Part shown: in pieces, positions 10,225-19,170 of the stretch | Layout of the letters: each line of letters starts with the position of its first letter | How positions within the stretch are numbered: position 1 is the stretch's first letter | From: Candidatus Puniceispirillum marinum IMCC1322 | GTDB taxonomy: Bacteria; Pseudomonadota; Alphaproteobacteria; Puniceispirillales; Puniceispirillaceae | DNA length: 64,000 nucleotides | Direction of reading: 5' to 3' | NCBI RefSeq assembly: GCF_000024465.1 | Contig: NC_014010.1 | Coordinates: forward strand, 2,073,501-2,137,500 | Notes under the pieces: model-generated | What the model was told of the DNA's origin: nothing | Databases searched by the model: none | The model's input: the letters and a program-made list of their open reading frames with translations, nothing else | Position numbers and translations under genes: made by a program

Positions 10225-11160
10225 ATGGATGTTGTTGTGAATGATAATCTTCGGCCAGATGCGCAGGTTCTGCCGTTTTATCTTGCTGAAGAAGAAACCG
10301 GAACGCCGCTTGTTCGTGGCCGTATCGCGTCGGTAGGCCATGTGGCCAGCACAATTCTGGCGCGGCATGATTATCCGCAGGATATTGCTTTGCTGCAGGC
10401 CGAAGCGCTGGCGATGACCGCCTGTTTGTCGAGTACGTTAAAATTTGCCGGTATCTTTACGTTGCAAGCCAAAGGTGATGGCCGCGTGCGCACCCTATTT
10501 GCCGATATCACCGAAACAGGTGCCATGCGTGGCTATACCGCTTTTGACGAAGATTCTGCGTTGGTTATGCCCGCGCAGGGCATATCAAATCTGCCGCAGA
10601 TTATGGGTGGGGGCTATATGGCATTCACTGTTGATGAGGGGGCTACTGGCGGCCGTTATCAGGGCATTGTTGAACTTGATGGGCCTGAATTGCGCGATGC
10701 GGCAATGGCATGGTTTGCCAATTCCGAACAATTGGAAACAGCTGTGACAAGTACATCTGGACAGGGTGATGATGGCTGGCAGGCAACCGCCATGATGATA
10801 CAACGCGTCGCTAGCGAAGGTGGTAAAAAGCCAAGCAAGGCTGATATTGAGCTGCATGATGATGTCTGGCACACGGCAAAAACATTGATGGCATCGGTCA
10901 AGCAAACCGAATTGCTGGATGCTGAAATCACACCAGAGCAACTTGTGTTTCGTCTGTTCAATACATTGTCGCCACATGTCGCACCAGCGCGCCGCGTGGT
11001 CGATGAATGCCGCTGTAACATTGAAAAGGTCGAGGCAATCCTCAAACAGCTTAAGCCCGAAGAGGCCGATGACCTGCTTGATGATGACGGCAAAATCCGG
11101 GTGACATGCGAGTTCTGTAAAACCGAACGACGTTTTGGCACGGACGTGCTGGCTGGTTAA
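10225..11160 (+). CDS. hslO: Hsp33 redox-regulated chaperone
   Basis: A 311-residue Hsp33 protein, a cytosolic holdase activated when its C-terminal zinc centre is oxidised. The zinc ligands are visible as CRC (about 262-264) and CEFC (about 295-298), the CxC...CxxC redox switch of the family. The N-terminal dimer domain carries TLKFAGIFTLQAKGDGRVRT and GGGYMAFTVD-like strands. The frame opens at 10189, but ATG 10225 is preceded by GGAAGAG at good spacing and is preferred. It follows argF by about 50 bases, likely co-transcribed. Confidence 0.93.
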   Translation: MDVVVNDNLRPDAQVLPFYLAEEETGTPLVRGRIASVGHVASTILARHDYPQDIALLQAEALAMTACLSSTLKFAGIFTLQAKGDGRVRTLFADITETGAMRGYTAFDEDSALVMPAQGISNLPQIMGGGYMAFTVDEGATGGRYQGIVELDGPELRDAAMAWFANSEQLETAVTSTSGQGDDGWQATAMMIQRVASEGGKKPSKADIELHDDVWHTAKTLMASVKQTELLDAEITPEQLVFRLFNTLSPHVAPARRVVDECRCNIEKVEAILKQLKPEEADDLLDDDGKIRVTCEFCKTERRFGTDVLAG

Positions 11161-11190
11161 TGTGCTGATGTCAGGTCTAAATCCGCCTGT

Positions 11191-11258
11191 GATCACCTGC
11201 TACGATCACCTGCTGCGACCACCTAAAAGTACATTTAATCTTTAACTTAATCTTTAAC
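11191..11258. repeat. two short tandem duplications in the hslO-lipoprotein gap
   Basis: A 13-bp unit GATCACCTGCT[AG]C occurs at 11191-11203 and 11204-11216, with a decayed third copy to 11224. Then a perfect 12-bp duplication TTAATCTTTAAC occupies 11235-11246 and 11247-11258. No coding or folding role is evident; they look like slippage products in a 140-base intergenic stretch. Confidence 0.7.
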
Positions 11259-11298
11259 TGGCGCATTCTTTAAGTGCTTGTTCGTAATCGGAGTGATG

Positions 11299-11889
11299 AT
11301 GATGCAAAAATTGTCCCTGCTTTTCAGCCTTGTTGCGCTGATCTTTCTTGGCGCATGCGGGGCAACGACGACTATGGTGTCGGCACCGCCGCAATTTGAA
11401 GCCGATAGTTATCAGCCCCTGCGTATGAATGCGCGGCGCATGGAAATTATTGAAAACTGGCAGATGCCTATCGAAGCACCCTATATTGGTTATCTTGCCA
11501 ATCCAGCCCCATCAAATGTGGTAATTGACTGGGCGTCACATGTATTGATGCCTGCTGGGGGTAGCGGTGAATTGGTGCTTGATATTTCGCGGGCGTCCTT
11601 AACCCGCACCAAGCTGGCACGTTCGGCTGGGTTGAACAGCCTGATTACAGATGAACAGGAAAGTAAAATCGAAGCACATATCGAAGCCCGCCTGATCTGG
11701 TTACAGCCAGTTGGCGGGTTCCAGGGTATGATTGAATTGTCGGCGCGTCATTCGGTAACGATTCCTGAATCATCCACCGCCAACGAGCTTGATATTGCGG
11801 TGCAAGAGGCTCTGCTTGCCGCGGTGAATTTGCTCGACACACAAGCGCGTGAAGAAGTCGCCAAAATCCCGAATATCACGGTACCCTAA
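11299..11889 (+). CDS. predicted lipoprotein of unknown function
   Basis: A 196-residue exported protein. It has a short positively charged start, a hydrophobic stretch and a lipobox LGAC with Cys at residue 20, so it should be lipidated and membrane-anchored. The mature part (ANPAPSNVVIDWASHVLMPA, GELVLDISRASLTRTKL, ARLIWLQPVGGFQGMIELSA) reads as a beta-rich domain of a conserved alphaproteobacterial type that I cannot name. GGAG at 11290 supports a start at 11299 or 11302. It lies between hslO and repeat array B, convergent with trkH. Confidence 0.75.
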   Translation: MMQKLSLLFSLVALIFLGACGATTTMVSAPPQFEADSYQPLRMNARRMEIIENWQMPIEAPYIGYLANPAPSNVVIDWASHVLMPAGGSGELVLDISRASLTRTKLARSAGLNSLITDEQESKIEAHIEARLIWLQPVGGFQGMIELSARHSVTIPESSTANELDIAVQEALLAAVNLLDTQAREEVAKIPNITVP

Positions 11890-11920
11890 ACCAGTAACAT
11901 ATGGTCTTGCAGGCGTTCTG

Positions 11921-12147
11921 GCTGGATGATGCTTGATAGTGCGCGATCATCTATCGATCTTCGTTACACTTCGACCGGATGATGCTTGATAGTGCGCGAT
12001 CATCTATCGATCTTCGTTACACTTCGACCGGATGATGCTTGATAGTGCGCGATCATCTATCGATCTTCGTTACACTTCGACCGGATGATGCTTGATAGTG
12101 CGCGATCATCTATCGATCTTCGTTACACTTCGACCGGATGATGCTTT
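11921..12147. repeat. tandem hairpin-repeat array B, 53-bp unit, over 4 copies
   Basis: A partial unit (11921-11940) is followed by units starting at 11941, 11994, 12047 and 12100. The first three are exact 53-mers and the last runs into the trkH stop codon at 12146. The unit is the same family as array A: both share a core of over 40 bases with one substitution (TTTCAC versus TTACAC) and differ in the linker (ATATAA versus ATAGT). The ATCATC ... GATGAT inverted repeat is kept. As with array A, it sits between convergent genes. There are no spacers and no associated protein gene. Confidence 0.93.
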
Positions 12148-13591
12148 ACCGCCGCCAGAATCCAGGGTTGAGCATGACAAGAACGGTAAATAATTCCAGT
12201 CGGCCAAGCAGCATGCCAAACGACATGACCCATTTTGCGGGATCAGGCAACAGGGCAAAATTACCTTCGGCACCAATCAGATTGCCAAGCCCGGGCCCGA
12301 CATTGCTGATTGATGTTGCCGCGCCAGATAAGGCGGTGATGAAATCCAGCCCCATCATGCCCAGCAAAATAGCCAGAATGACAAAACATAAAATATAGAC
12401 ATAGAAAAACGCCATCACCGAATCCATGACCTCGCTGGAAACCGGTTTGCGGTTATAATAGGCAAGCACAACACCATGCGGACGTAACAGGCGGCTGATC
12501 TGGACGCGCGCAGTTGTCGCGAGCACCTGTAGCCTGAATACCTTGATGCCGCAGGTTGTCGATCCGCCACATCCGCCGATGAACATGGCGATCAGTAACA
12601 TTGTTGATGCAAACCCACCCCAAGCTGAAAAATTGGCACTGCCAAAGCCGGTGCCAGTCAGGATTGAAATTGTGTTGAAACTGGATTCACGGATCGCATG
12701 GGCGATCTTGTATCCACCAGCTGACAGGTGCCAGGCCAATAAGGCCACAAGTCCAATCAGCAGAATAAAGAACCATCTGACTTGTGGGTCATTTACCAGA
12801 TTGCGCCAGCCACCACGAACTATTGCCAGATAATGCGCAAAGGGCAGACTGCCAACAATCATGCCGGCAATGACAATCCATTCGATGGTAACCGAATCAA
12901 ACGCCCCAATTGAGGCTGTCCGCGTTGAATAGCCCCCGGTTGCCAAGGTTGTCATGGCATGGGTAAGCGCGTCAAATATGCCCATACCCGCCGCCGCTAG
13001 CATGATTGTCCATGCCGCTGTCAGGCCGGCATAAACCAGCCCGATGCCACCTGCCAACTGGGCAGCGCGGGGCACAACCTTGTCAGCGCGCTCATAGGAT
13101 TCGGTGCGGAATAACTGCATGCCGCCAACTGACAGCATCGGCAATACCGCCATCGCCATCACAATGATGCCAACGCCGCCCAGCCATTGCAAAAGCGCCC
13201 GCCACATCAGAATGCCTGGTGGTGCCATCTCAATATATTGTAATACGGTCGAACCCGTTGTGGTGATCCCCGATACCGACTCAAATAGCGCATCTGTAGG
13301 GCTAAGTTGTAATTCGCTAAACATGAAGGGAAGTGACCCGAAAACACCAATCAGCATCCAAGAGCCATTGGTCAGCAAAAACGCCTGGCGCAACCCAAGA
13401 TCAAGCGGTTCACGCTGTGACGTTGCCAGCCAAGTGGTGACACCGAAGAAAGCGGTGAATAAGGATGAAACGGCAAAAACCTGCCAGTCGCCAGACCCAA
13501 AATACAGATCGACACACATCGGGATTAGCATGGTCGCTGCCAGAATGGTGGTCAAAAGGCCCAGAATGTTCAAAACAGGTGAAAATTGCAT
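12146..13591 (-). CDS. trkH: Trk-type potassium uptake membrane subunit
   Basis: A 481-residue, very hydrophobic TrkH/KtrB-family channel-like transporter for K+ uptake. The family has four M1-P-M2 units; pore-loop regions with the filter glycine are recognisable at SVSGITTTGSTVL, TTLATGGYST, ILTGTGFGSANF and TSISNVGPGLG. The conserved block IAMFIGGCGGSTTCGIKVFR is present. The gene is not linked to the regulatory trkA in this window. Its last codon and stop run directly into repeat array B. Confidence 0.93.
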   Translation of the reverse strand: MQFSPVLNILGLLTTILAATMLIPMCVDLYFGSGDWQVFAVSSLFTAFFGVTTWLATSQREPLDLGLRQAFLLTNGSWMLIGVFGSLPFMFSELQLSPTDALFESVSGITTTGSTVLQYIEMAPPGILMWRALLQWLGGVGIIVMAMAVLPMLSVGGMQLFRTESYERADKVVPRAAQLAGGIGLVYAGLTAAWTIMLAAAGMGIFDALTHAMTTLATGGYSTRTASIGAFDSVTIEWIVIAGMIVGSLPFAHYLAIVRGGWRNLVNDPQVRWFFILLIGLVALLAWHLSAGGYKIAHAIRESSFNTISILTGTGFGSANFSAWGGFASTMLLIAMFIGGCGGSTTCGIKVFRLQVLATTARVQISRLLRPHGVVLAYYNRKPVSSEVMDSVMAFFYVYILCFVILAILLGMMGLDFITALSGAATSISNVGPGLGNLIGAEGNFALLPDPAKWVMSFGMLLGRLELFTVLVMLNPGFWRR

Positions 13592-14020
13592 AATGGTTGC
13601 GGGTTAAATCCCGACCCTTTGTCGCTAGCATGGCGCGCCTAACGCCTGTTGATCCTGAAACTGTAAATCAAAGCTGCTTTCTAATGCGCTTATATATGCC
13701 GAAATCAATACTAGAAAGCAATATTTTTCCCTGTAGGCTTGCCGCCTGGCTTTATGGCGATAGGGTTTCTGGCCATCAACGCGTCGGTATATCAGATCTG
13801 CTCATGCTTGGGAAAGCAGGGCTTGAATAATGCGTAAAGACAAGGTATGTATCGGCTGTTCTTTGGGCATTATCCGTGCAATCAAGCACGTTGACCAAGA
13901 GCTTCAAACATGAACTTCACAATGCGGTGCGGACATTCGTCTGCACGCTTTGTAACTAACAAATTGTTTATATTCATAAACCATAACGGTTTTGATTCAG
14001 TTTTCACAAAGGAGATCTCA
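13592..14020. other. 429-base gap with no supported gene
   Basis: The space between trkH (leftward) and the DJ-1-like gene (rightward) holds both promoters by position. Short open frames exist, but none has a ribosome site or a recognisable protein. I see no convincing -35/-10 pair, RNA gene or repeat. AAGGAGAT just before 14021 belongs to the next gene. Confidence 0.5.
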
Positions 14021-14548
14021 ATGCAGGCGAATAATTTTGCAGGTAAGACTATTGGTTTAATGGTGGCTAGCGGTTTTGATGAGGATCAGTTTATCGCCAT
14101 CCAACGCGCAATGCTTGCAAAGACTGCCAAATTGAAGATCATTTCACGTGATGCCGGTCTGACTAATTCTTGGAACGGAACCGGGTGGGGCATGTCCTAT
14201 CCTGTGGACAGCACACTCTCGACAACGCTCGCCATTGATTATGATGCGCTGATCATCCCAACAGGCGCCCGCCATGTTGATACGCTGATGAATGAAGTGC
14301 ATGCGAAGCGCGTCCTACGCGCCTTTTTACGTGAAGGTATGCCGGTCATGATGCAGGGTGAAGCGATAAGACTGCTTGATCTTGTCGAAGACCACGCCGC
14401 ACGTTCAATCGATGCGAAAGACGAAAATGCCGAGGTCGCGGTAGATAAAAATCTGGTTCAGATTCCGCTTGCCGTAAAACTTGAATCAGGCCTAGAAAAG
14501 TTGAATGTGGTCATGGTAGCATCTGCGGACGAAAGTCAGGCAGCCTAG
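14021..14548 (+). CDS. DJ-1/PfpI-like protein resembling the catalase C-terminal domain
   Basis: A 175-residue flavodoxin-like protein of the DJ-1/PfpI superfamily, closest in pattern to the extra C-terminal domain of large-subunit catalases (AGKTIGLMVASGFDEDQFIA, LAIDYDALIIPTGARHVDTL, REGMPVMMQGEAIRLLDLVE). The nucleophile elbow that carries Cys in active PfpI/DJ-1 proteins reads MPVMMQGEA here, so protease or glyoxalase chemistry is unlikely. A strong AAGGAGAT ribosome site fixes the start at ATG 14021. It stands alone, with no catalase domain nearby. The physiological role is unknown; a stress function is only a guess. Confidence 0.72.
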   Translation: MQANNFAGKTIGLMVASGFDEDQFIAIQRAMLAKTAKLKIISRDAGLTNSWNGTGWGMSYPVDSTLSTTLAIDYDALIIPTGARHVDTLMNEVHAKRVLRAFLREGMPVMMQGEAIRLLDLVEDHAARSIDAKDENAEVAVDKNLVQIPLAVKLESGLEKLNVVMVASADESQAA

Positions 14549-14609
14549 TTTTCAGTCTGTCGTTTATATTAGGTCACAGATAACGAGCCATAGACTTGGG
14601 GCAGACGCA

Positions 14610-14855
14610 GTGAAGTCAAAGCTATCAAATGCCTCGGTTGCTATGCCCTCGCCATGTATCTCTATTTGCCAGATGGATCCGCAGGCCGATATCTGTCTTG
14701 GTTGTTACCGTACAAGGCAAGAAATCGCCAGCTGGAGCCGTATGGATGCAGAGGCGCAACGTGACTTGCTTGACACTCTGAATGAGCGTCGTGCAGCAAA
14801 AACCGGTATCCGCCGACGCCCTACACGGCGTCGAACGATTGCTGGTGAAAGATAA
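14610..14855 (+). CDS. DUF1289 small cysteine protein
   Basis: An 81-residue protein of the DUF1289 family. The conserved core is PSPCISICQMDPQADICLGC followed by YRTRQEIASWSRMDAEAQRD, giving four cysteines that probably bind a metal or Fe-S centre. The C-terminus is Arg-rich (GIRRRPTRRR). The function of the family is unknown. It starts at a GTG, with ATG 14643 as a later alternative, and ends 13 bases before the homocysteine methyltransferase, so the two are probably one transcript. Confidence 0.82.
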   Translation: MKSKLSNASVAMPSPCISICQMDPQADICLGCYRTRQEIASWSRMDAEAQRDLLDTLNERRAAKTGIRRRPTRRRTIAGER

Positions 14856-14868
14856 ACCGAGACAGAAT

Positions 14869-15903
14869 ATGTCATCAAAATTTCATGATATGCTCGCTGA
14901 ACGTTCGTATCTAATTGCAGATGGTGCGACAGGTACAAATCTGTTTGGACGTGGCCTTGAAACAGGCTATCCGCCTGAATTATGGAATGTTGAACGTCCC
15001 GATGACATTCTCTGGTTGCATGATAGTTTTCTGCAAGCCGGTTCGAATCTTATCCTGACCAATTCCTTTGGCGGCACATCCTTCCGTTTGAAATTACATG
15101 ATGCACAAGACCGGGTTGAAGAGCTCAATCACGCGGCGGCGGTTAATGCTGTGACAGCAGTGACGAATCATCGGGATAAAACGGGCATTGATGCGATTGT
15201 GGCGGGGTCAATTGGCCCCACGGGTGAATTATTCGAACCGCTTGGCGCGTTGACCCCGGATTCCGCATGTGAGGCATTCACAAAACAGGCATCTGCGCTT
15301 TCCGAAGGCGGGGTTGATATGTTGTGGGTGGAGACCATGTCGTCCACCGAAGAAGTCGATGCTGCGGTCACGGCTGCCAAAACAACGGGCTTGCCAGTTG
15401 CGGTTACCATGACCTTTGACACGGCCAGCCGTACCATGATGGGCATCACGCCCCAGCAATTTGCCGAACAGGCGGTTGCGCTTGGCGTCGATGTGCTGGG
15501 CGCAAATTGTGGCATAGGGCCAGCCGAATTGATGCATTCGATGACCGGTATGACGGCGACCGCCTTAGCGGCCAATATCCCGATGGTGGCCAAAGGCAAT
15601 TGCGGGATTCCTGCCTATGTGGAAGGGGCGATCCATTATCATGGCACCCCCGAATTAATGGCCAGCTATGCCCTGTTTGCCCGCGATGCCGGCATCAGCA
15701 TTATTGGGGGCTGTTGTGGTACGACGCCAGCGCATGTGGCCGCCATGAGCGCGGCTTTGGCGTCGCGTCCCGCGGGTGTGCTTGATGAGGATGATATGCA
15801 GGCGGTGCTTGGCACGCCATGGGCAGATGTGCAGACCTCATCCGATGCCACTGACGATGGTGCTGGCGGGCGTCGTGGCCGCCGTGGCCGGCGCCGCAGT
15901 TAG
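14869..15903 (+). CDS. homocysteine S-methyltransferase family protein with Arg/Gly tail
   Basis: A 344-residue TIM-barrel, zinc-dependent methyltransferase of the Pfam S-methyl_trans family (BHMT/MmuM/MetH N-domain). It transfers a methyl group from betaine, S-methylmethionine or a similar donor to homocysteine, giving methionine. The zinc cysteines are visible in LGANCGIGP and IGGCCGTTPAH; the N-terminal GATGTNLFGRGLETGYPPEL is typical. A marine betaine or DMSP-derived donor is plausible but not shown. The last 14 residues (GAGGRRGRRGRRRS) form an RGG-like tail not usual for the family. The start is taken at ATG 14869, because upstream extension overlaps DUF1289 without homology. Confidence 0.88.
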   Translation: MSSKFHDMLAERSYLIADGATGTNLFGRGLETGYPPELWNVERPDDILWLHDSFLQAGSNLILTNSFGGTSFRLKLHDAQDRVEELNHAAAVNAVTAVTNHRDKTGIDAIVAGSIGPTGELFEPLGALTPDSACEAFTKQASALSEGGVDMLWVETMSSTEEVDAAVTAAKTTGLPVAVTMTFDTASRTMMGITPQQFAEQAVALGVDVLGANCGIGPAELMHSMTGMTATALAANIPMVAKGNCGIPAYVEGAIHYHGTPELMASYALFARDAGISIIGGCCGTTPAHVAAMSAALASRPAGVLDEDDMQAVLGTPWADVQTSSDATDDGAGGRRGRRGRRRS

Positions 15904-16071
15904 CAATTTTTTTCAATTTTTCTATATTTTCCCTCTATTTTGCCTGATATGGACGTGATTATCGCATATCACAGCGAAATTGCGTGAAAGCTGGTTGCGT
16001 CAGGCAGTCATAATTTGCATACTCGCCCCGATTTTAGCCGGGGATGACCGGTCGTTTTTGGAGCTTCACTT

Positions 16072-17844
16072 ATGCATATTTACCGCACCCATACCTGCGC
16101 TGCCTTAACCGAGGCCGCGGTCGGCGAAAAAGTTCGTATTTCCGGCTGGATCAATCGCAAGCGCGATCATGGCCAACTTGTATTTATCGATGTGCGCGAT
16201 CATTATGGTTTGACGCAATGTGTTGCCGATTCTTCGGATGCCAGTTTTGCCATTGTCGAGGCGACACGTCTTGAGTCGGTTGTGACTATCACAGGCGAGG
16301 TTGTGCGGCGTAGCGACGACACCATCAACACCGCATTGCCAACAGGTCATATCGAAGTGCGCATCGAAAGCTTTGAGGTGCAGTCAGCGGCAGATACATT
16401 GCCTTTACAAGTCAATTCGGATGAAGATTCAGGCGAGGAAACACGGCTACGCTATCGGTACCTTGATTTGCGCCGTAGCCGCCCGCATGCCAATATCATG
16501 TTGCGCGCGCAGATTATCCAATCGATCCGCGCCCGTATGGTTGATCAGGGCTTTACCGAATTTCAAACCCCCATTTTGACCGCATCGTCACCCGAAGGGG
16601 CGCGTGATTTTCTGGTGCCTGCACGTTTGCATCCGGGCAAGTTCTATGCGCTACCGCAAGCCCCGCAGCAGTTCAAGCAGCTGATTATGGTGTCGGGTTT
16701 TGATCGCTATTTCCAGATTGCGCCTTGTTTCCGCGATGAAGATAGCCGCGCCGATCGAAGCCCGGGCGAATTCTATCAGCTCGATCTGGAGATGAGCTTT
16801 GTCGAACAGCAGGACGTTTTTAATGCTGTCGAGCCTGTCATTCGTGGTGTTTTTGAAGAATTTTCAGACAAAGATTGCGGCGAAGACTGGGTGCATATCC
16901 CGTTTGCCGAGTCGATGCTGAAATATGGTAATGACAAGCCCGATTTGCGGATTCCGTTCGAAATCAGCGATGTGACCGAAATTTTCCGTGACTCTGGATT
17001 CTCGATTTTTGCCAAGAATATTGAAAAAGGTGCGGTTGTGCGCGCTGTGCCGGGGCCAAAATGTGGTAGCCGTGCTATCGCTGACCGGATGAATAGCTGG
17101 GCACAAGGCGAAGGCGCACCAGGTATGGGGTATATTATCTATGGTGAAGGCGAAGCGCGCGGTCCGGTGGCCAAGGCATTAGGTGCCGAGAAAGCCGAAG
17201 AAATACGTGTGCAGGTGGGCGCCGAAGATGGCGATGCGGTGTTCTTTGCCTGTGCCGAGCCGGATGCGGCTGCAAGCCTAGCTGGTCGCGCACGGGTGAA
17301 AATTGGTCAGGATCAGAAGCTGATCGATGAAAGCGTGTTCCGTTTCGCCTGGATTGTTGATTTCCCGATGTTTGAAAAAGATGAAGTGACTGGCAAGATC
17401 GACTTTTCGCATAATCCGTTTTCAATGCCACAAGGCGGTATGCAGGCGTTGTTGGAGATGAACCCGCTGGATATCAAGGCATGGCAATATGACCTTGTTT
17501 GTAATGGCGTTGAATTATCATCTGGGGCAATCCGGAATCATCTGCCCGAGGTCATGTATAAAGCTTTTGAAATCGCTGGTTATGACAACAGCGTTGTCGA
17601 TGACAAGTTTCCCGCCATGATCAATGCGTTTCGGTTTGGCGCGCCACCGCATGGTGGTATCGCCCCAGGTATCGACCGGATGGTGATGCTCATTGCCGAC
17701 GAGCCGAATATCCGCGAGGTTATTCTGTTCCCGATGAATGGTAAGGCTGAAGATCTGATGATGGCGGCACCGTCCGAGGTTGACGATGCAGCGTTAAATG
17801 AGCTGCATATCCGGCGTGCGCCAGTGCCCAAAAAATCTGGCTAA
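16072..17844 (+). CDS. aspS: aspartyl-tRNA synthetase
   Basis: A 590-residue class IIb synthetase of the bacterial long type with the GAD insertion. Order: OB-fold anticodon domain (about 1-105; [20 protein letters not shown]), motif 2 ([16 protein letters not shown]), GAD domain (about 300-400) and motif 3 ([14 protein letters not shown]). It attaches Asp to tRNA; without a separate asparaginyl enzyme the alphaproteobacterial form usually also charges tRNA-Asn, which cannot be judged here. GGAG precedes ATG 16072. Its stop overlaps the convergent ctaA stop by four bases. Confidence 0.97.
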   Translation: MHIYRTHTCAALTEAAVGEKVRISGWINRKRDHGQLVFIDVRDHYGLTQCVADSSDASFAIVEATRLESVVTITGEVVRRSDDTINTALPTGHIEVRIESFEVQSAADTLPLQVNSDEDSGEETRLRYRYLDLRRSRPHANIMLRAQIIQSIRARMVDQGFTEFQTPILTASSPEGARDFLVPARLHPGKFYALPQAPQQFKQLIMVSGFDRYFQIAPCFRDEDSRADRSPGEFYQLDLEMSFVEQQDVFNAVEPVIRGVFEEFSDKDCGEDWVHIPFAESMLKYGNDKPDLRIPFEISDVTEIFRDSGFSIFAKNIEKGAVVRAVPGPKCGSRAIADRMNSWAQGEGAPGMGYIIYGEGEARGPVAKALGAEKAEEIRVQVGAEDGDAVFFACAEPDAAASLAGRARVKIGQDQKLIDESVFRFAWIVDFPMFEKDEVTGKIDFSHNPFSMPQGGMQALLEMNPLDIKAWQYDLVCNGVELSSGAIRNHLPEVMYKAFEIAGYDNSVVDDKFPAMINAFRFGAPPHGGIAPGIDRMVMLIADEPNIREVILFPMNGKAEDLMMAAPSEVDDAALNELHIRRAPVPKKSG

Positions 17845-18881
17845 TTATGCGCTGTCTGGTTCTTGCCGGTTCCGTGCAATAGCCACAGAACGCTGGCAAG
17901 CAAGACCACGGCGCCTGCTTGATGAAGTCCGCCTAGCCATACTGGCACGCCATTGAGCAAGGTGAAAATACCAAGGATGAATTGGGCACTGATGCTAGCT
18001 AGCACCATATAAGCCCGAACTCGAAATGCGGGTATGACTTGTGCGCGTAGGGCCAATGCTATTACGGCAACAAGAGTCAGTGCCGCAAGCCAGCGATGAT
18101 GGAACTGCGCCGATGCCGGATTTTCAAAAGCATCACGCCAGCCTTCGTCACCATATTCGACCGGCACCAGCCCGTCGCCCATAAGCGGATATTCGTTATA
18201 AAGCAGGCCAGCATCCATGCCAGCGACCAACGCGCCGGCAAGGATAGTAATGGCAACCATGATCAAACTGCCCAGCCCATGCCCCGATGGTCGCTGCGAC
18301 TGGCCATCGCGCAGATCAAGCGCGACCCAGATCAGCAAACTGAAAATAAGCAAAGCCATACCAAGATGCGTGGCGAGCCGATATTGCGATACAGTGGCAT
18401 CCTGTGACAGGCCGGATTTGACCATCCACCAGCCAATCACGCCCTGCGATCCACCAAGCACTAATAATATAAGCAGGCGGCGACCATAGCCAGCAGGTAT
18501 CATCTGTTTTGCCGCAAACCATAGCAGTGGCACAGCAAAGGCGACGCCCAGTAAACGTCCCCATAAACGGTGAAAATATTCCCAGAAGAAAATGAGTTTG
18601 AAGCCTGCCATATCAAGGCCGAAATTAATCTTGTCATATTCAGGCGATTGCTTGTAAAGCGCATAAACACGATTCCATTCAGCCTCGCTGAGCGGCGGCA
18701 ATGTACCCATCAGTGGCCGCCATTCAACCATCGACAGGCCGCTACCGGTCAAACGCGTAATGCCGCCAATCACCACCATAATTGCGACCAGCGCAGCCAT
18801 AAGCAAAAGCCATAATGCAACTATATTCTGGGACTTTTGGGTGGCATGCGCCGACCAGAATGAGGACAGATTTGTAGTCAC
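17841..18881 (-). CDS. ctaA: heme A synthase (COX15/CtaA)
   Basis: A 346-residue membrane protein with about eight hydrophobic helices that converts heme O to heme A for aa3-type cytochrome oxidase. Conserved histidine contexts are visible: [35 protein letters not shown] and [33 protein letters not shown] near the N-terminus is a family hallmark. The frame is open to 18938, but GTG 18881 has GGAG seven bases upstream and is preferred. A perfect 9-bp palindrome lies about 70 bases upstream of this start. The gene ends overlapping aspS tail to tail. Confidence 0.95.
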   Translation of the reverse strand: MTTNLSSFWSAHATQKSQNIVALWLLLMAALVAIMVVIGGITRLTGSGLSMVEWRPLMGTLPPLSEAEWNRVYALYKQSPEYDKINFGLDMAGFKLIFFWEYFHRLWGRLLGVAFAVPLLWFAAKQMIPAGYGRRLLILLVLGGSQGVIGWWMVKSGLSQDATVSQYRLATHLGMALLIFSLLIWVALDLRDGQSQRPSGHGLGSLIMVAITILAGALVAGMDAGLLYNEYPLMGDGLVPVEYGDEGWRDAFENPASAQFHHRWLAALTLVAVIALALRAQVIPAFRVRAYMVLASISAQFILGIFTLLNGVPVWLGGLHQAGAVVLLASVLWLLHGTGKNQTAHN

Positions 18882-18953
18882 TACTTTACTCCAGACATAG
18901 CAGCCGCCTAAAGCCGCATTGTAATTACCCCTAAGCACGGCTTATAGCATCCC

Positions 18954-18978
18954 ATGCGACCAGATTAAATGGTCGCAT
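18954..18978. promoter_or_regulatory. perfect 9-bp inverted repeat in the ctaA/cys divergent region
   Basis: ATGCGACCA, seven bases, TGGTCGCAT. It lies 72 bases upstream of the chosen ctaA start and 190 upstream of the sulfite-reduction operon. It has no T-run, so a terminator is unlikely; an operator for a dimeric regulator or an RNA hairpin in the ctaA leader are the options. No second copy was noticed in the window. Confidence 0.5.
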
Positions 18979-19170
18979 TGCCGCAGGGGTATTTAGGGTG
19001 ATGACTATGTTTCAATCACAATCAAATTTTCAGAAATATTTACTGCTAAACTGAGTATAATGAAATTATATTTTTTTGAACGTGTTATTTCATTTAAATA
19101 TCACAAAAATTTACTAATTATGGTGATAGGAAACTGTCTGGTTGGGCAGTAAAGCTATGGAAGCTGAACA

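Noticed and set aside
10585..11196. Open frame antisense to hslO (203 codons)
   Set aside because: Shadow of hslO; no recognisable domain, Cys/His content explained by the complementary strand.
13597..13830. 77-codon frame in the trkH/DJ-1 gap
   Set aside because: No ribosome site, no domain, mixed composition; treated as non-coding.
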